From positions 25,575,128 to 25,639,127 of the forward strand of contig OU452226.1 of assembly GCA_911728455.2 (NCBI GenBank): 64,000 bases of DNA, in the 5' to 3' direction. The notes under the pieces were generated by a model that did no database searches, had not been told where the DNA came from, and saw nothing but the letters and a program-made list of their open reading frames with translations. Source of the DNA: Marthasterias glacialis (lineage: Eukaryota > Echinodermata > Asteroidea > Forcipulatida > Asteriidae). This document shows, piece after piece, positions 43,414 to 54,479 of this stretch; the stretch's first letter is position 1; every line of letters starts with the position of its first letter. The translations under genes and the position numbers were made by a program.

Positions 43414-45036
43414 CTCCCTGGTCATTGTCTTGGTGCCCTCGAAAGTTGAAATGAAATGTTCCAGTAGAAATTACAATAGAGGTGCCCTTTATCAAGAAGA
43501 ATATGCCCTTGGTGTCCTTGCCGTTTCAATTCAAGAACGAAGCAATCAGTCCTGGCTCCTGCCTCTAAAAACATTTATTATTATTATGCCTGGCATGGAG
43601 AATGTAAACACAACAATAACTTCAGCATCAGGCAAGCCTTCCATCATCATCGGGCGGCTGTCAAATTAGGCAACGTTATTTTAGCACTTTTTTTTATACA
43701 ACACAATTAAACAAGAAATCGTATTAACTATACGGTACCTCTGGCAGGAAACTGTAGTTTGTTCTCCCCTTCTTCAAAAGTTGCCGGTGCTGTCAATGGC
43801 AAGTTGCCAATGAATGCCGAATATGGTTTGTTGGCCGGTTATAATGGTGATTTTGTTTGTAGCTTTATCTAGCAGCGAATTCAATTTGAGTCTCCCTGGC
43901 ATCTTTTTTATCCGAATCGTTTCTGAATTGAGTCAATGACCGTCACTCACCGTTAACCCTATCAATCGTATCCCCCCCCCCCCCCCGTCATCTTTGCCCT
44001 TGATTTTTTTAACGCTGCGTCCGATCCCCACAAAATTGTCTTACTTTTCCCAATAATCATATCTAGAATCCTATTGTGAAAAAAAAATGACCACGGTGTT
44101 TAGGGGTTCAACTATATCAAGTTACATATAATCATACAGGGGCCTAGTCATATTGTCGTTATATTTTTGTTTCAAACAATATTCAACTTTTAGTATGCTA
44201 CTTTACAACATTTCAGGCCAAGAAATACTGATCGCGCATAAAGGCAAGAACTCGAAAACATGCAAAATCGATGAATTCATTAAGAGTTACCAATTAATAA
44301 CAAACCTAGTGTTTGTCTGTAAGATCGTATGATTCCAATCCATAGACCCGAAAATCTGGTAAAATCGAGATTGTGATGAACGAGTTACGCCTTAAATAAC
44401 TTCTAGTCTAACTTGATACTCTATTAAATTTTGGATCAAGTAATAAATCGCAAGGGATACTAACTGGGACGTAAGATCAATTTTGGGTGAATAAAGAATA
44501 ATTTACTAGAGCGGGATTTGAACCTGCAACCCAGCGCTGAAATTAAGGTACAAGGGGCGCACCATTTTTTCTATTGCTGCACTTCTGACCAATTAAAAAC
44601 TTTAGTTTCCGCTTGCATTTCCAAACAAGCTGCTTGTCCATTTACTCTGTTTTATAAGATAATCTAACATGTAAGTAAAAACAAAAACATTGTCTGCGTG
44701 TCAACAGAAACTTAGTTATAAAAACATTGGAGGTTGCTATATACTACAATATAGAAGCTTATAAAATGTCCATATTATTCTGGTAATTTTTAATCTTATC
44801 TAAAAAGAGTTTAAAGAGGGGGCGGGGGCACGGACATCCTTTTTTTATGGTGGGGGACATGGCCAGGAAAAAAATAAAATGATGTTGAACTAAAGTCTTT
44901 CCGAGAAAAAGATTAATAAAATGATCTCAAATTTAAATTTTATTCCATAAATCAGGCCAAGGTACTTCATTGATTGATTTACGTATTTGAGCACTAATAA
45001 GTTTAGGGCTAGAATTCGGAAGAATAAGAACTCTGA

Positions 45037-45582
45037 TGTACATTCTTGACATTTAATCTAAAATAGAGATATCTCTATAAATAATAGCGGTATCTCTATT
45101 TATTAATAGAGATATCTCTATTTATTTATTAAATAGAGATATCTATATTAATCTGTTTTTAATAGAGATATCTCTATTAGAAATAGGAATTTCGATATTA
45201 ATAGAGATATCTTTATTTAATAAATAAATAGAGATATCTCTATTATTAATAGAAGTATCTCTATTATTTATAGAGATATCTCTATTATTTATAGAGATAT
45301 ATCTACTATTTATAGATATATCTCTATTATTAATAGAGATATCTTTATGATTTATAGAGATATCTCTACTATTTATAGATATATCTCTATTATTAATAGA
45401 GATATCTTTATTACTTATAGAGATATCTCTACTTTTTATAGATATATCTCTATTATTAATAGAGATATCTCTATTATTTATAGATATATCTCTATTATTA
45501 ATAGAGATATCTCTATTATTTATAGAGATATCTCTATTATTATAGAGATATCTCTATTTTAGATTATGTCAAGAATGTACAC
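45037..45582. repeat. Foldback element made of GATATC-type satellite
   Basis: The left end tgtacattcttgacat with tctaaaatagagatatc pairs with the right end gatatctctattttaga with atgtcaagaatgtaca. The 460-bp interior repeats agagatatctctattattta, itself palindromic, with a 63-bp higher-order period in the right half. Confidence 0.9.
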
Positions 45583-46116
45583 CATTTTGTCAAGAATGTA
45601 GGCCCTTCTCCATCGAGAACTTCGGAACTTTTGAACAGTAAGGTTTAGCGTACAGATCACAGATTAAAACTGACTGTTGTGTATGGCTTTTGACGGGAGT
45701 TTGAAACGTGTTCTCGGCTTCCGTGGATGTCATATAGCGCCCTCTCTTTTATTTACGTTTATAAAAAAGGGGCCCGGGAATTTTTTTTAAGACAGAGAAA
45801 AATTATTATTTTTTTTTTTTGGGGGGGGATTAAATATTAAAACTTTTTTACTGCTATTGGTATAGGACAAATTGATTTAAAGTTGTGCTATTTTTGGTTT
45901 TAGTAAAATTTATTTATTTAAACTTAATACTTATATTTTGTTGCCTTAGTAAAACAGATTCATACATTTCAATATGTCTGCGCCCATCATCAGCATGGAC
46001 TGATGTGTTATTGTTGTTGTTTAGAAAAAAACGTGCTTTTGCAGAGAGAGAGAAAAAAAAACCATAATAAAATATAACAAAATAAAACAATTACGTTACA
46101 CAAACGTGTTCCGAAA

Positions 46117-46222
46117 ATGGTGGATTCCAGTTCCAGCTCCGATGAGGAAGAAAAAGCAAAACTGAAATCTGCAACGTGGTCCAATTTTTCTTCAGTTAAT
46201 TTAAATGAAATTAACGTTAAAG
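46117..46222 (+). CDS. CUSTOS: CUSTOS exon 1
   Basis: The start codon has a favourable A at -3 (aaaATGG). Encodes VDSSSSSDEEEKAKLKSATW and NFSSVNLNEINVK, ending phase 1 at gtgagg. A Ser/Asp/Glu-rich start is typical of CUSTOS proteins. Confidence 0.87.
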
Positions 46223-49200
46223 GTGAGGTGATGATTGCCCCATCCCACCAGGCACCAGTGTGGCTGACGGATTTTGACACATACCTGCTGATCATTAGGT
46301 AAGGATCAGCAGGTATGTCAAAACCCGTCAGCCACACTGGTGGGGCAAAGGTGATGATTGATGCTGCTACTAAGTGCTAGTGCTACTGCGTAGTAGTAGT
46401 ACTAGTAGAATACCAGACACTTCGACACCTGGCAAACTCAGCACCTGCCAACTCGGCACCTAAAATAAAAAGTAAACAATCTTGGCACCAGCTCGGCACC
46501 AGGAATTCGGCACCTTACAAGCTCGACACCGGCCTATATTTTACTTGTTAAACTCAGCACCCAGCAACAGGCCTACGGGCATTTGTTATCGAAAATGCCT
46601 TGAAAGAAGGGTCAAACGCTGGAATAAAAAGCTGAGCCTGTACGTAGTTCTTCCTTGGGTTTATGGGCGGTGTGCACGGGGTCCAAAACGATTGCCGTCC
46701 TGTGGGGGGGGGGGAGGGGGAAAAGTAATGCACACATTCTTGTGCCGTTTTGCCGGCGTTCAGTATATAATGTATACTCGTTTGTTTGTTTATTTGTTTG
46801 TTTGCTCGCTGTTTGTTAGCTTATTTTGTTTGATTGTTTCTTTGCATCGTTTCTTTGCCTCTTTTTGAACAAAATTAGATTTGTCAAACTCTGTCAAACT
46901 TTTATTAATTCTCTTTCTCCACGGTACAATTATAAGAAGGCACTATGCCTACTTTATTAAAAGATACGTACGTAAGGCCTGCGGTTTAATGTGTCTTTAG
47001 GGATCACAACTGTTTTTGATAGTTGCAATCTAAACCTCACTTGCAAAGGTGAGTAATACTTTGATATATTTTCACGAGTGCTGAGTCTAACGTTTTTTGG
47101 TTGTTAGGTCTACTTTTCGTGCAGACGCAGGCATTGGTTAGCTGCCATTTTGAACTGGGTGCCGAATTTGTTAAGTAAAATTTGTTGCAGTATTTTTCTC
47201 TTCTTACTGAGATGAAAATTAGCACATAGGAATATTCACACAATGCCTGAGAAAAGTTACGCTGAATTGATTTTAAAGTAGAAATGGTTGTAAATGTTTT
47301 GTGTTTCTCTTCAATTGAGATTGAAATGAATGTACTTTATGAGTGTAATAAATGGTTTTATTTGCAGATAAGAAACCACGGCAAGGGAAGAGAAAGAAGA
47401 GTTTAAGGTGATTTAAACTTTCATGTTATGAAGGAATATTTACTAATCAAATGTTTTTTATTCATTGTTCTTACTCTATGCTCGAGGCCTAAACTATTGA
47501 CCACATTTGGAGGGACATTATTTAATAACTGCTTTTTCCAAAGAGCAAAAACTGTCTTATCTTACAATTCCTATAACCATCTGGTCTTGAAGATGAATCA
47601 GTTTCTTCATATTATTCTCATCTGGTCTTGAAGATGAATCAGTTTCTTCATATTATTCTCATATAGTCTTGAAGATGAATCAGTTTCTTCATATTATTCT
47701 CATCTAGTCTTGAAGATGAATCAGTTTCTTCATATTATTCTCATCTGGTCTTGAAGATGAATCAGTTTCTTCATATTATTCTCATCTGGTCTTGAAGATG
47801 AATCAGTTTCTTCATATTATTCTCATCTGGTCTTGAAGATGAATCAGTTTCTTCATATTTTTCTCATCTGGTCTTGAAGATGGATCAGTTTCTTCATATT
47901 ATTCTCATCTGGTCTTGAAGATGAATCAGTTTCTTCATATTTTTCTCATCTGGTCTTGAAGAGGAATCAGTTTCTTCATATTATTCTCATCTGGTCTTGA
48001 AGATGAATCAGTTTCTTCATATTACTCTCATCTGGTCTTGAAGATGTATCAGTTTCTTCATATTATTCTCATCTGGTCTTGAAGATGAATCAGTTTTTTC
48101 ATATTATTCTCATCTGGTCTTGAAGATGAATCAGTTTCTTCATATTTTTCTCATCTGGTCTTGAAGATGAATCAGTTTCTTCATATTTTTCTCATCTGGT
48201 CTTGAAGATGGATCAGTTTCTTCATATTATTCTCATCTGGTCTTGAAGATGAATCAGTTTCTTCATATTATTCTCATCTGGTCTTGAAGATGAATCAGTT
48301 TCTTCATATTATTCTCATCTAGTCTTGAAGATGAATCAGTTTCTTCATATTATTCTCATCTGGTCTTGAAGATGAATCAGTTTCTTCATATTTTTCTCAT
48401 CTAGTCTTGAAGATGAATCAGTTTCTTCATATTATTCTCATCTGGTCTTGAAGAGGAATCAGTTTCTTCATATTATTCTCATCTGGTCTTGAAGATGAAT
48501 CAGTTTCTTCATATTATTCTCATCTGGTCTTGAAGATGAATCAGTTTCTTCATATTATTCTCATCTAGTATTGAAGATGAATCAGTTTCTTCATATTTTT
48601 CTCATCTGGTCTTGAAGATGAATCAGTTTCTTCATATTATTCTCATCTGGTCTTGAAGATGAATCAGTTTCTTCATATTATTCTCATCTAGTCTTGAAGA
48701 TGAATCAGTTTCTTCATATTTTTCTGATCCGGTCTTGAAGATGAATCAGTTTCTTCATATTTTTCTCATCTGTTCTTGAAGATGAATCAGTTTCTTTTTT
48801 CATGGTTCTGCTTACCGCAAAATTCTGTGCTTACAGCGCTCTGTAAAGCACACAGATCTTTGGGCGGTAAGCGCAGAATTTGCGGTAAGCAAAGCCATGA
48901 AACTGGACCCTGGTCCTGAAGAAGGTTCAGTTTATATTAATAATAACAGTTTTATTTATTGATGGTAGCCATGTCACCACGAAGATGATTTTCAATCAGC
49001 CATCATAAACAGATTACATTAATATTTCTTTTGAATCAATTTTATTTTGAAGAGATTCAGTGAATACAGCAAGTGAGCAGACAGATTTCAGAAGTGTTGA
49101 TGCTACACCAGAACAGAAAACATTTATTGCTAAAAAACTGACTGCCTGGCTGGATAGGTAAATGTTATCAGAATAACAAATATAAATTCTTCTTAAAATG

Positions 49201-51342
49201 TCTTTAAAATAGATGCAGTACCCGCTGCTAATACTAGATTCAAACTGCCTCTACCTACCGGGCAGTCTCGGTAGTCTAGTTGGTAAGACATCTGCTCTAG
49301 AATGGCGGGGGTCGTGGGTTCGAATCCCACCCAAGGAATATGCTTGTGGATTTTTCTTTCCACGGGAAAGTACTGAGTATACAGTGCTTAACACACATTG
49401 GTGTAAGGGTAAGAAACAAAAATACTCTTCTTAAAACTGTTGACCGGTCAATACTTGACAAACTCCGTGGTGTTCTTGTCATGGTTCATGGCAGAAATAC
49501 AGATGCTACTTCTTCTTTTTGGCAGTTTTGTTTTTATAAGAGTGAAACCAATTGGTGGTAGGGAAGGGGGGAAGGAGGGTGGGAGGCCACACTTGTGCCA
49601 CAAACTGTTTTTGTATGAAACAGTCTTCTGCTTAAAGCAGAAACAGGCATATGCCGCAGGTAGTTGTATGGTTCATAACAGTTTAAAATGTATCATTTTC
49701 CATCGATCTTTTCCCAAATTAAATCCAGTCTTTGTAGTTTTCAAATAGTTTTTGTAATAAAATAAATACCAATGTTTGAACCTTGCCTTATCATTGCCTC
49801 AGCTCCATCTCAGTAATTGAGAAGACTCCCACAATCCAGACAACTCAAGAAGAAATAAATGGTGAGTTAGAGATATCATTCAGATGGTGCATGAATTCAT
49901 AACTTTACCCCTCCCATCTGTCCCCTACGTTCAAAGTTCACTTTCATTTAAACCCATACCATGTCTGACCTGTCTTTCATGATCCCATGTTTGTTACATC
50001 TTTTAATTCTTTTGAAATATTTATATTACGACCTGATTGTTTTTCTGTATTATATATATATATATATTGTTATTTCAATGGATTTAATACTACTGCTGAA
50101 AAGTGGTTTTGGACGACAATATACAGTTCACTTTCATTTAAACCCATACCACGTCTGACCTGTCTTTCATGTTCCCATGCTTGTTACATCTTTTTACTGT
50201 TTGGAAATATATTATGACCTGATTGTTTTTCTGTATTATATCATATATATATATTCTTTTATTTTAAATGGCTTTAGTAATACTACTGAAAAGTGGTTTT
50301 GGGCGACAGTTCTTTTCATGCAGGTTGTTATCAGTAAAATATATTGAATGGTTGTTTTTGTCTTAGTTTATTGTTATGAAACCTCCCTATCAAGGAACTT
50401 TAGATAGAACCCATGGGCCACCAGGCACGTATACCCCCCGAGTCAACCTTGAACTCAAACACATGACCTTCAAGCCTGCATTCTAACCACACTTGAACCT
50501 CACTGGAATTAAAATAACTGAAGGTAATAGTTTAATGGATCTTTCCTCGCTAGATGACTTTCAGTTGTTCTCAAGCTCAAAACCTGGACTCACAGAGGAA
50601 ACGTCCACACCAGTAAGACAAAGAAGACGGCGTAAAAGCAGCAGTGATAGGTAAGTACATACTAGGGCTTTAGGGTAAATCAAATGTCTATCAAAGGCAG
50701 ATACAAGCATTGAGGACTCGGTACTAGAGTCAGACTCTAGAGCTTTGAGTAATCAAGTGTTTATCAAAGGCAGATACAAGCATTGAGGACTTGGTACTAG
50801 AGTCAGACTCTAGAGCTTTGAGTAATCAAGTGTTTATCAAAGGCAGGTACAAGCATTGATGAATCAGGAATGAAAGTAATTCAGAAAAACTATTGTTAAG
50901 GCTGTACAAAGATTTTGTTTCTGTTATTTTTCTTTTATCCAGTGACTCTGCTGAAGAGAGAATGAAGCTTGCATCAGTGGCAGTCTCCTATGACCAAGTC
51001 CTCCAGAGCTCTTGGCCACCAGTATCCAAAGATCCACAGGTGACCTCTAATCTTTCATCTACTAACCCTTCAACTTTGACCTCTGCTGAGCATGAAGGTC
51101 AGATGAACAAAAGCAAATTTGATCCGAGTACATGTGAAGAAGGAAAAAAGAAGAAAAAACGGAAAAAGTTAAAAAATTGTGCAACAGTAGAAGAAGATGA
51201 AGAAAGAAAGAAGGGGAATACCTCGTTAAATAACGAAAATGGAACATTTCTTGAATTGTCACTGCCGGAGGAACAAACTGTAAAAAAGAAGAAAAGGAAA
51301 AAGAAAAGGGACCATAGTGGTGCAACGGATGAAGTGACATGA
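46117..51342 (+). CDS. CUSTOS: CUSTOS (C12orf43 orthologue), complete, 268 aa
   Basis: Exons: 46117-46222, 47368-47407, 49053-49157, 49803-49861, 50554-50650, 50943-51342. All are GT-AG and in frame, total 807 nt including TGA. Human CUSTOS is 262 aa. Conserved blocks compared with the human protein from memory: acidic serine start MVDSSSSSDEEE; TPEQKTFIAKKLTAWLD (human TPEFRAHVAKKLGALLD); DDFQLFSSSKPG (human DDGFRLFFTSVPG); Arg/Ser tract RQRRRRKSSSDSDS; ASVAVSYDQVLQSSW (human AAVSASDILQES). The C-terminal half has three Lys-rich clusters that look like nuclear or nucleolar localisation signals. In Xenopus, Custos modulates Wnt/beta-catenin signalling and nuclear import; no such role is shown here. 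Intron 1 has a hairpin insertion next to the donor, and intron 2 holds a large minisatellite. Confidence 0.88.
46223..47367. other. CUSTOS intron 1
   Basis: Besides the hairpin element, 46410-46560 contains degenerate tandem ctcggcacc-like units (about 14-20 bp) and 46701-46716 a G-run. The remainder is plain. Confidence 0.7.
46238..46349. mobile_element. 112-bp hairpin element at the CUSTOS intron 1 donor
   Basis: Arms caccagtgtggctgacgg with ttttgacacatacctgctga pair with their complements. It is bounded by 11-bp direct repeats GGTGATGATTG (46227-46237 and 46350-46360), which look like a target-site duplication. It begins 15 bp after the exon boundary. Confidence 0.8.
47368..47407 (+). CDS. 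CUSTOS: CUSTOS exon 2 (40-nt microexon)
   Basis: Only 40 nt, phase 1 to 2: DKKPRQGKRKKSLR, a basic cluster. The acceptor is tttgcag and the donor is gtgatt, which is weak. It is supported because it restores the frame between exons 1 and 3. Confidence 0.8.
47578..48797. repeat. 41-bp minisatellite in CUSTOS intron 2, about 30 copies
   Basis: Unit tcatctggtcttgaagatga then atcagtttcttcatattattc, 41 bp, with point variants (tttttc, gaggaatc, agtcttg). It begins about 170 bp after exon 2 and ends before the hairpin at 48801. Confidence 0.95.
48801..48899. mobile_element. Hairpin element at the distal end of the minisatellite
   Basis: Left catggttctgcttaccgcaa with aattctgtgcttac pairs with right gtaagcgcagaatttgcggt with aagcaaagccatg. 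A degenerate minisatellite unit (ccctggtcctgaagaaggtt) follows it, so it probably inserted into the array. Confidence 0.75.
49053..49157 (+). CDS. CUSTOS: CUSTOS exon 3: conserved KKLTAWLD block
   Basis: Phase 2 to 2, 105 nt. Encodes DSVNTASEQTDFRSVDATPE and QKTFIAKKLTAWLD. This is the strongest match to human CUSTOS. The acceptor ttgaag lies just 3' of the intron 2 repeat tract. Confidence 0.87.
49158..49802. other. CUSTOS intron 3
   Basis: Holds a family C SINE at 49255-49440; the rest shows nothing. Confidence 0.7.
49255..49440 (+). mobile_element. tRNA-derived SINE, family C, copy 2
   Basis: ctcggtagtctagttggtaa (A box), atctgctctagaatgg and cgtgggttcgaatcccaccc (B box), then ttgtggatttttctttccac and cttaacacacattggtgtaa as at 640-800. 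In CUSTOS intron 3. Confidence 0.75.
49803..49861 (+). CDS. CUSTOS: CUSTOS exon 4
   Basis: 59 nt, phase 2 to 1. Encodes SSISVIEKTPTIQTTQEEIN. The acceptor is tgcctcag and the donor gtgagt. Confidence 0.82.
49862..50553. other. CUSTOS intron 4
   Basis: Mostly the tandem duplication at 49936-50310 with its (TA)n tracts; nothing else. Confidence 0.7.
49936..50310. repeat. Tandem duplication, about 190-bp unit
   Basis: agttcactttcatttaaacc starts both copies (49936 and 50126). Each contains tctgacctgtctttcatg, a tatatatata tract and gaaaagtggttttgg. Confidence 0.8.
50554..50650 (+). CDS. CUSTOS: CUSTOS exon 5: DDFQLFSSSKPG block
   Basis: 97 nt, phase 1 to 2. Encodes DDFQLFSSSKPGLTEETSTP then VRQRRRRKSSSD. 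The arginine-serine run aligns with human PRRKRQPSSSSSED. Confidence 0.87.
50672..50862. repeat. Tandem repeat, about 74-bp unit, 2.6 copies
   Basis: atcaaaggcagatacaagca, actagagtcagactctagag and ctttgagtaatcaagtgt repeat with few changes. Lies in CUSTOS intron 5. The inner actagagtcagactctagag is itself nearly palindromic. Confidence 0.85.
50943..51342 (+). CDS. CUSTOS: CUSTOS exon 6: C-terminal lysine-rich region
   Basis: 400 nt to TGA. Encodes DSAEERMKLASVAVSYDQVL, then clusters KKKKKRKKLK and KKKKRKKKRD separated by acidic spacers. Long complementary-strand reading frames here are shadows of the Lys/Glu-rich sequence. Confidence 0.88.
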
Positions 51343-51689
51343 ATCACTGCAAACCATCTGGTGGATTATTGGACAGTGACGACAAAGGAAGAAATACAAA
51401 AATTAAAATGTTCACAAGGAAGATATAAAGGGGCTTATAAAGCCACCTATCAAGTGAAATGAAAGAAGGAATCTGTGATGAGAACAATGTCAGCGCACAG
51501 GCAAAACTATTTAGGCATGTCCCGACGTCTGTTGAAGCCATAAGTTAAGCAGCTCAGGAAGATTATAATGTACTTTGCTTAGTGACATTTTCTGCACTCC
51601 ATTACACCGACAGCTCAGTGCTATAAAGTCCTTATTTGCGATTTCATATTCGCAATAATTGAAAGGAGTTGAATTGAAATAGTTTGTGG

Positions 51690-52050
51690 AGTATCGTGGC
51701 CGAACGGTCAAGTCCGCTGAACTTGAGTTCTGTAGTCTACAGAATGTGGGTTCGAAAACCGGCCTGGCCAGTTGCGACACTTGTGTCCTTGAGCAAGATA
51801 CTTTTCCATACTTGCTTTGTTTTGGATGGGACATTAAGTCATAGGTCCTGTGTACTAGGATCGGTAGTGCACATAAAAGAACCCAGAACACTTATTGTGA
51901 AAGAGTAGGGGTTTACCCCGGTGTTTCTGGTTCAGATAGCAAGCACCCTTATCTACAGGTTTCCTCAGGCTTCCGAGCTACAGTGATTAAGTTCGCTTTT
52001 GAGGCATCCTTGGTTTCATTACCAGAAAATAAAAATAATAATAATAATAA
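51690..52050 (+). mobile_element. Family A SINE downstream of CUSTOS
   Basis: tRNA-like head cgtggccgaacggtcaagtc and gtgggttcgaaaaccgg, body catttatgcac-type acccagaacacttattgtga and ggggtttaccccggtgtttc, tail ggtttcattaccag with (AAT)n. Begins about 350 bp after the CUSTOS stop. Confidence 0.8.
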
Positions 52051-53095
52051 TAAAAGGGCTTTAAACGTAAAATGACAATATATCTGGAAAAAAAGTCAGA
52101 AGCCATAGTTTTTTACTTTTTTTTTTACAAAACATGCAAAAGCAATTTTAAGAAACTGATAATTGTTAACAGAACCTTATTGTATTGAGCCAGTGAGACC
52201 TTTTAAGAATATTTTGGGGCCTAATATGTTTATGAGACTGGGTCCTGGGTTTACACTTCAAGACTTACAAATCATGCCATGTACCAGCCTCATTGTCAAG
52301 AAGGAAAGCCACAGAGGAAAAAAAAAAGGATCCAAAATTAAAACCAAAAACCCCCCCCCCCCCCCCCCCCCACCCCCGAAAAAAGAAGTAGGAAATCACT
52401 CGGACTGGATCCGACATTTAAAATCTAATCAAGTTTAGACAAGTCCGTTACTCAGGTGCTATGAATCTAACAGGTTGCTAGGATACTCAAATGGCTCCTG
52501 CGTTTATCAAATTGAACCAACGATGCTGTTATTGAATGTTGTACTTTACATTAGAAATTGAAATTTACTTTACATTTAGGTCATGCTCCCGGGGAATTAG
52601 GTGTGATTTATAGCTGAAAGGGTAGCATGATGCAATCAATAAATCTATTTTCTTGTGTCGTTTTAAAGGGTTAGTACGCGATTGATTCTGTACAAAACAA
52701 TCTAGCAGCTTTAGTTAGAGGTAGTGTAGTATGGGTTTTGGGAAACATTTATTCATTTACACAGATCACTTGTAGATTAGGGTTGGGGAGGTTGCTGTCA
52801 AGTCTTGATCAATCTCTTTAGTCCAGCACCCAAACTCCTGAATCAAAGCCCTGATGTTGCTTGCGTTGGATTGTAACTATTGAATTGAATGGAACTTGGT
52901 TCAGTATTGCATGGCCCAAAAAGCAGTCATGCTTTGTCTTTAGCCTTGCATGCCAATCATATCAAATCAAAATCTTATATGGCTATTTCAGAATTAGCGA
53001 CTGGGCCTGTGGCTGGGGCTTGATCTCCATAGTAACATGTATTGAAGCTTAGGTATTACCTAGCAACACCCTTAGCAACAATTGTAGCCACTAAT

Positions 53096-53243
53096 GGGAG
53101 ACTGTTGAAGACGCTAGCAGCAGACTTGCCAGGTATCCATTGTTCCCGGACATGTGGGCATGCTCATAACTACGTAAGCAATAACAATTTACCTGGTAAG
53201 TCTGCTGCCACCTAGCGTTCCAAGTTTCCCATTCAGACATGGC
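53096..53243. mobile_element. Palindromic MITE, gctgccacctag family, copy 2
   Basis: Left gggagactgttgaagacgct with agcagcagacttgccaggt pairs with right acctggtaagtctgctgcca with cctagcgttccaagtttccc. Central loop catgtgggcatgctca. Confidence 0.8.
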
Positions 53244-54129
53244 CATTAGAGAGGAGTTAGACTGAATGGCACGTTTCATAGCCTGAGATCCATTTCTGAT
53301 TTTAAAGCTAAGCTTACACAGTGTGTAAGCTATAAAGCGGGGAACCAGTCACATTTTCCCTGTATAAAGAGGTTTCACGTGACGTCACCCGAGCCCTTTT
53401 TTTAATGCTGCGTGCACAAACAGGCGCTGGAAATCATTTAGCAGACGACGCGTCAGCCATTGAGGTTTTACATGGCTGGACCCAACATGGCTGCGAAATG
53501 ACCTTTTCCGGGGTCACGTAACCTCTCTATATGGTCTCTGACAATTTGGCTGGTCCCCAGTTTCTGCCAAGTACCCTTTTCAGTGCTTAGCATTTGTGCT
53601 GAACAGCTTCATTGAATGGTTCTCAGATTGTCATCTTGGGGAAGGGGAATTCACACAAATCAAACTACACAAGTCACACTCTTTGTCTTCTTTTTCCACA
53701 CTTTTTAATTTAAAGAGAAATCCTTGGATCAATAAATATATTTACAAGAAAAACAATATTTTGCATAAACAATATCGATTCACAAATACATGTATTGGCA
53801 ATTATTCATTTATATTGGCAATTAATCATTTGTCATAAAAAATTAAGTAAAATTATTGCAGTAAATTAGTTTGTCAATTAAATACATCGTTTGTGAAATT
53901 GTAAGATATCATATCATTATTTTTGTTAACATTTCATGAAAATAAAGACACATTTATTAAAATACGTCATAATGGCAACAAACCTATTCACATTTTTTTT
54001 ATACATATCTGATGGAATTAATTATTATTTCATACATATCTTTGTGAAAAGAGCTATCATTAGTGGCACAACAAATATTTGAAACAATATGATTGTTTCC
54101 GAATAAAACAGGCCTGGAATTTCATTCCT

Positions 54130-54260
54130 GACGGACCAAAGTCCAAGTAGTGTTTTGTTTTTAAGAAAATCAAAACCGAGAAGAAAAGATGCAATAAACT
54201 TCAAGTTTCTGTACAAGTCAAGGCTTAATGGAATGTGAAACTTCCTCAAAAATATGAATG
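54130..54260. repeat. Dispersed repeat shared with 62360-62485
   Basis: Both contain gtccaagtactgttttgttt, ttaagaa-atcgagacc, gtacaagtcaaggcctaatg and aaacttcctcaaaaatatga in the same order and orientation. Confidence 0.75.
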
Positions 54261-54479
54261 TTTCATACATTGATTTACCTTTGTAAATTTGACAACAAGT
54301 TGGCTTGTGTATTTACATTTCATCAATAATCACATCTACTTAAAAGTTGACAGTCTTATGGTTTCATTTTTACAGTACTATCCAAATAATATTTCTTGTG
54401 AAAAGAAAAAATACATGCCATCACAAAAGATTTTGTGCAACATTGGTTGCTAATTGTGGAATTTGTTCACATTGAAATT

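Larger units (their letters stand above)
42679..46116. other. Divergent spacer between the SLC35E4-like gene and CUSTOS
   Basis: The two genes point away from each other. It holds palindromes (43211-43337 and 43381-43413), a poly-C run near 43974-43986, and the foldback satellite at 45037-45582. Promoters are not identifiable; 42710-42900 may be an upstream exon of the transporter. Confidence 0.65.
47408..49052. other. CUSTOS intron 2
   Basis: Three quarters of it is the 41-bp array. 48900-49052 holds one degraded unit and unremarkable sequence up to the acceptor. Confidence 0.8.

Noticed and set aside
45347-45562. 71-codon frame with YRDIS repeats
   Set aside because: It lies inside the GATATC satellite. 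The repeat composition explains the open frame.
47578-48797. CRISPR-like array (regular repeats)
   Set aside because: The 41-bp units are contiguous with no unique spacers. It is an intronic minisatellite in an animal genome.
49265-49340. tRNA gene with gggttcgaatccca B box
   Set aside because: The identical head plus tail is found at 640-800 on the other strand; a SINE.
50893-50942. Extension of the CUSTOS exon 6 frame upstream to a methionine at 50893
   Set aside because: The stretch is the intron 5 polypyrimidine region ending in ccag; the acceptor at 50942 joins exon 5 in frame.
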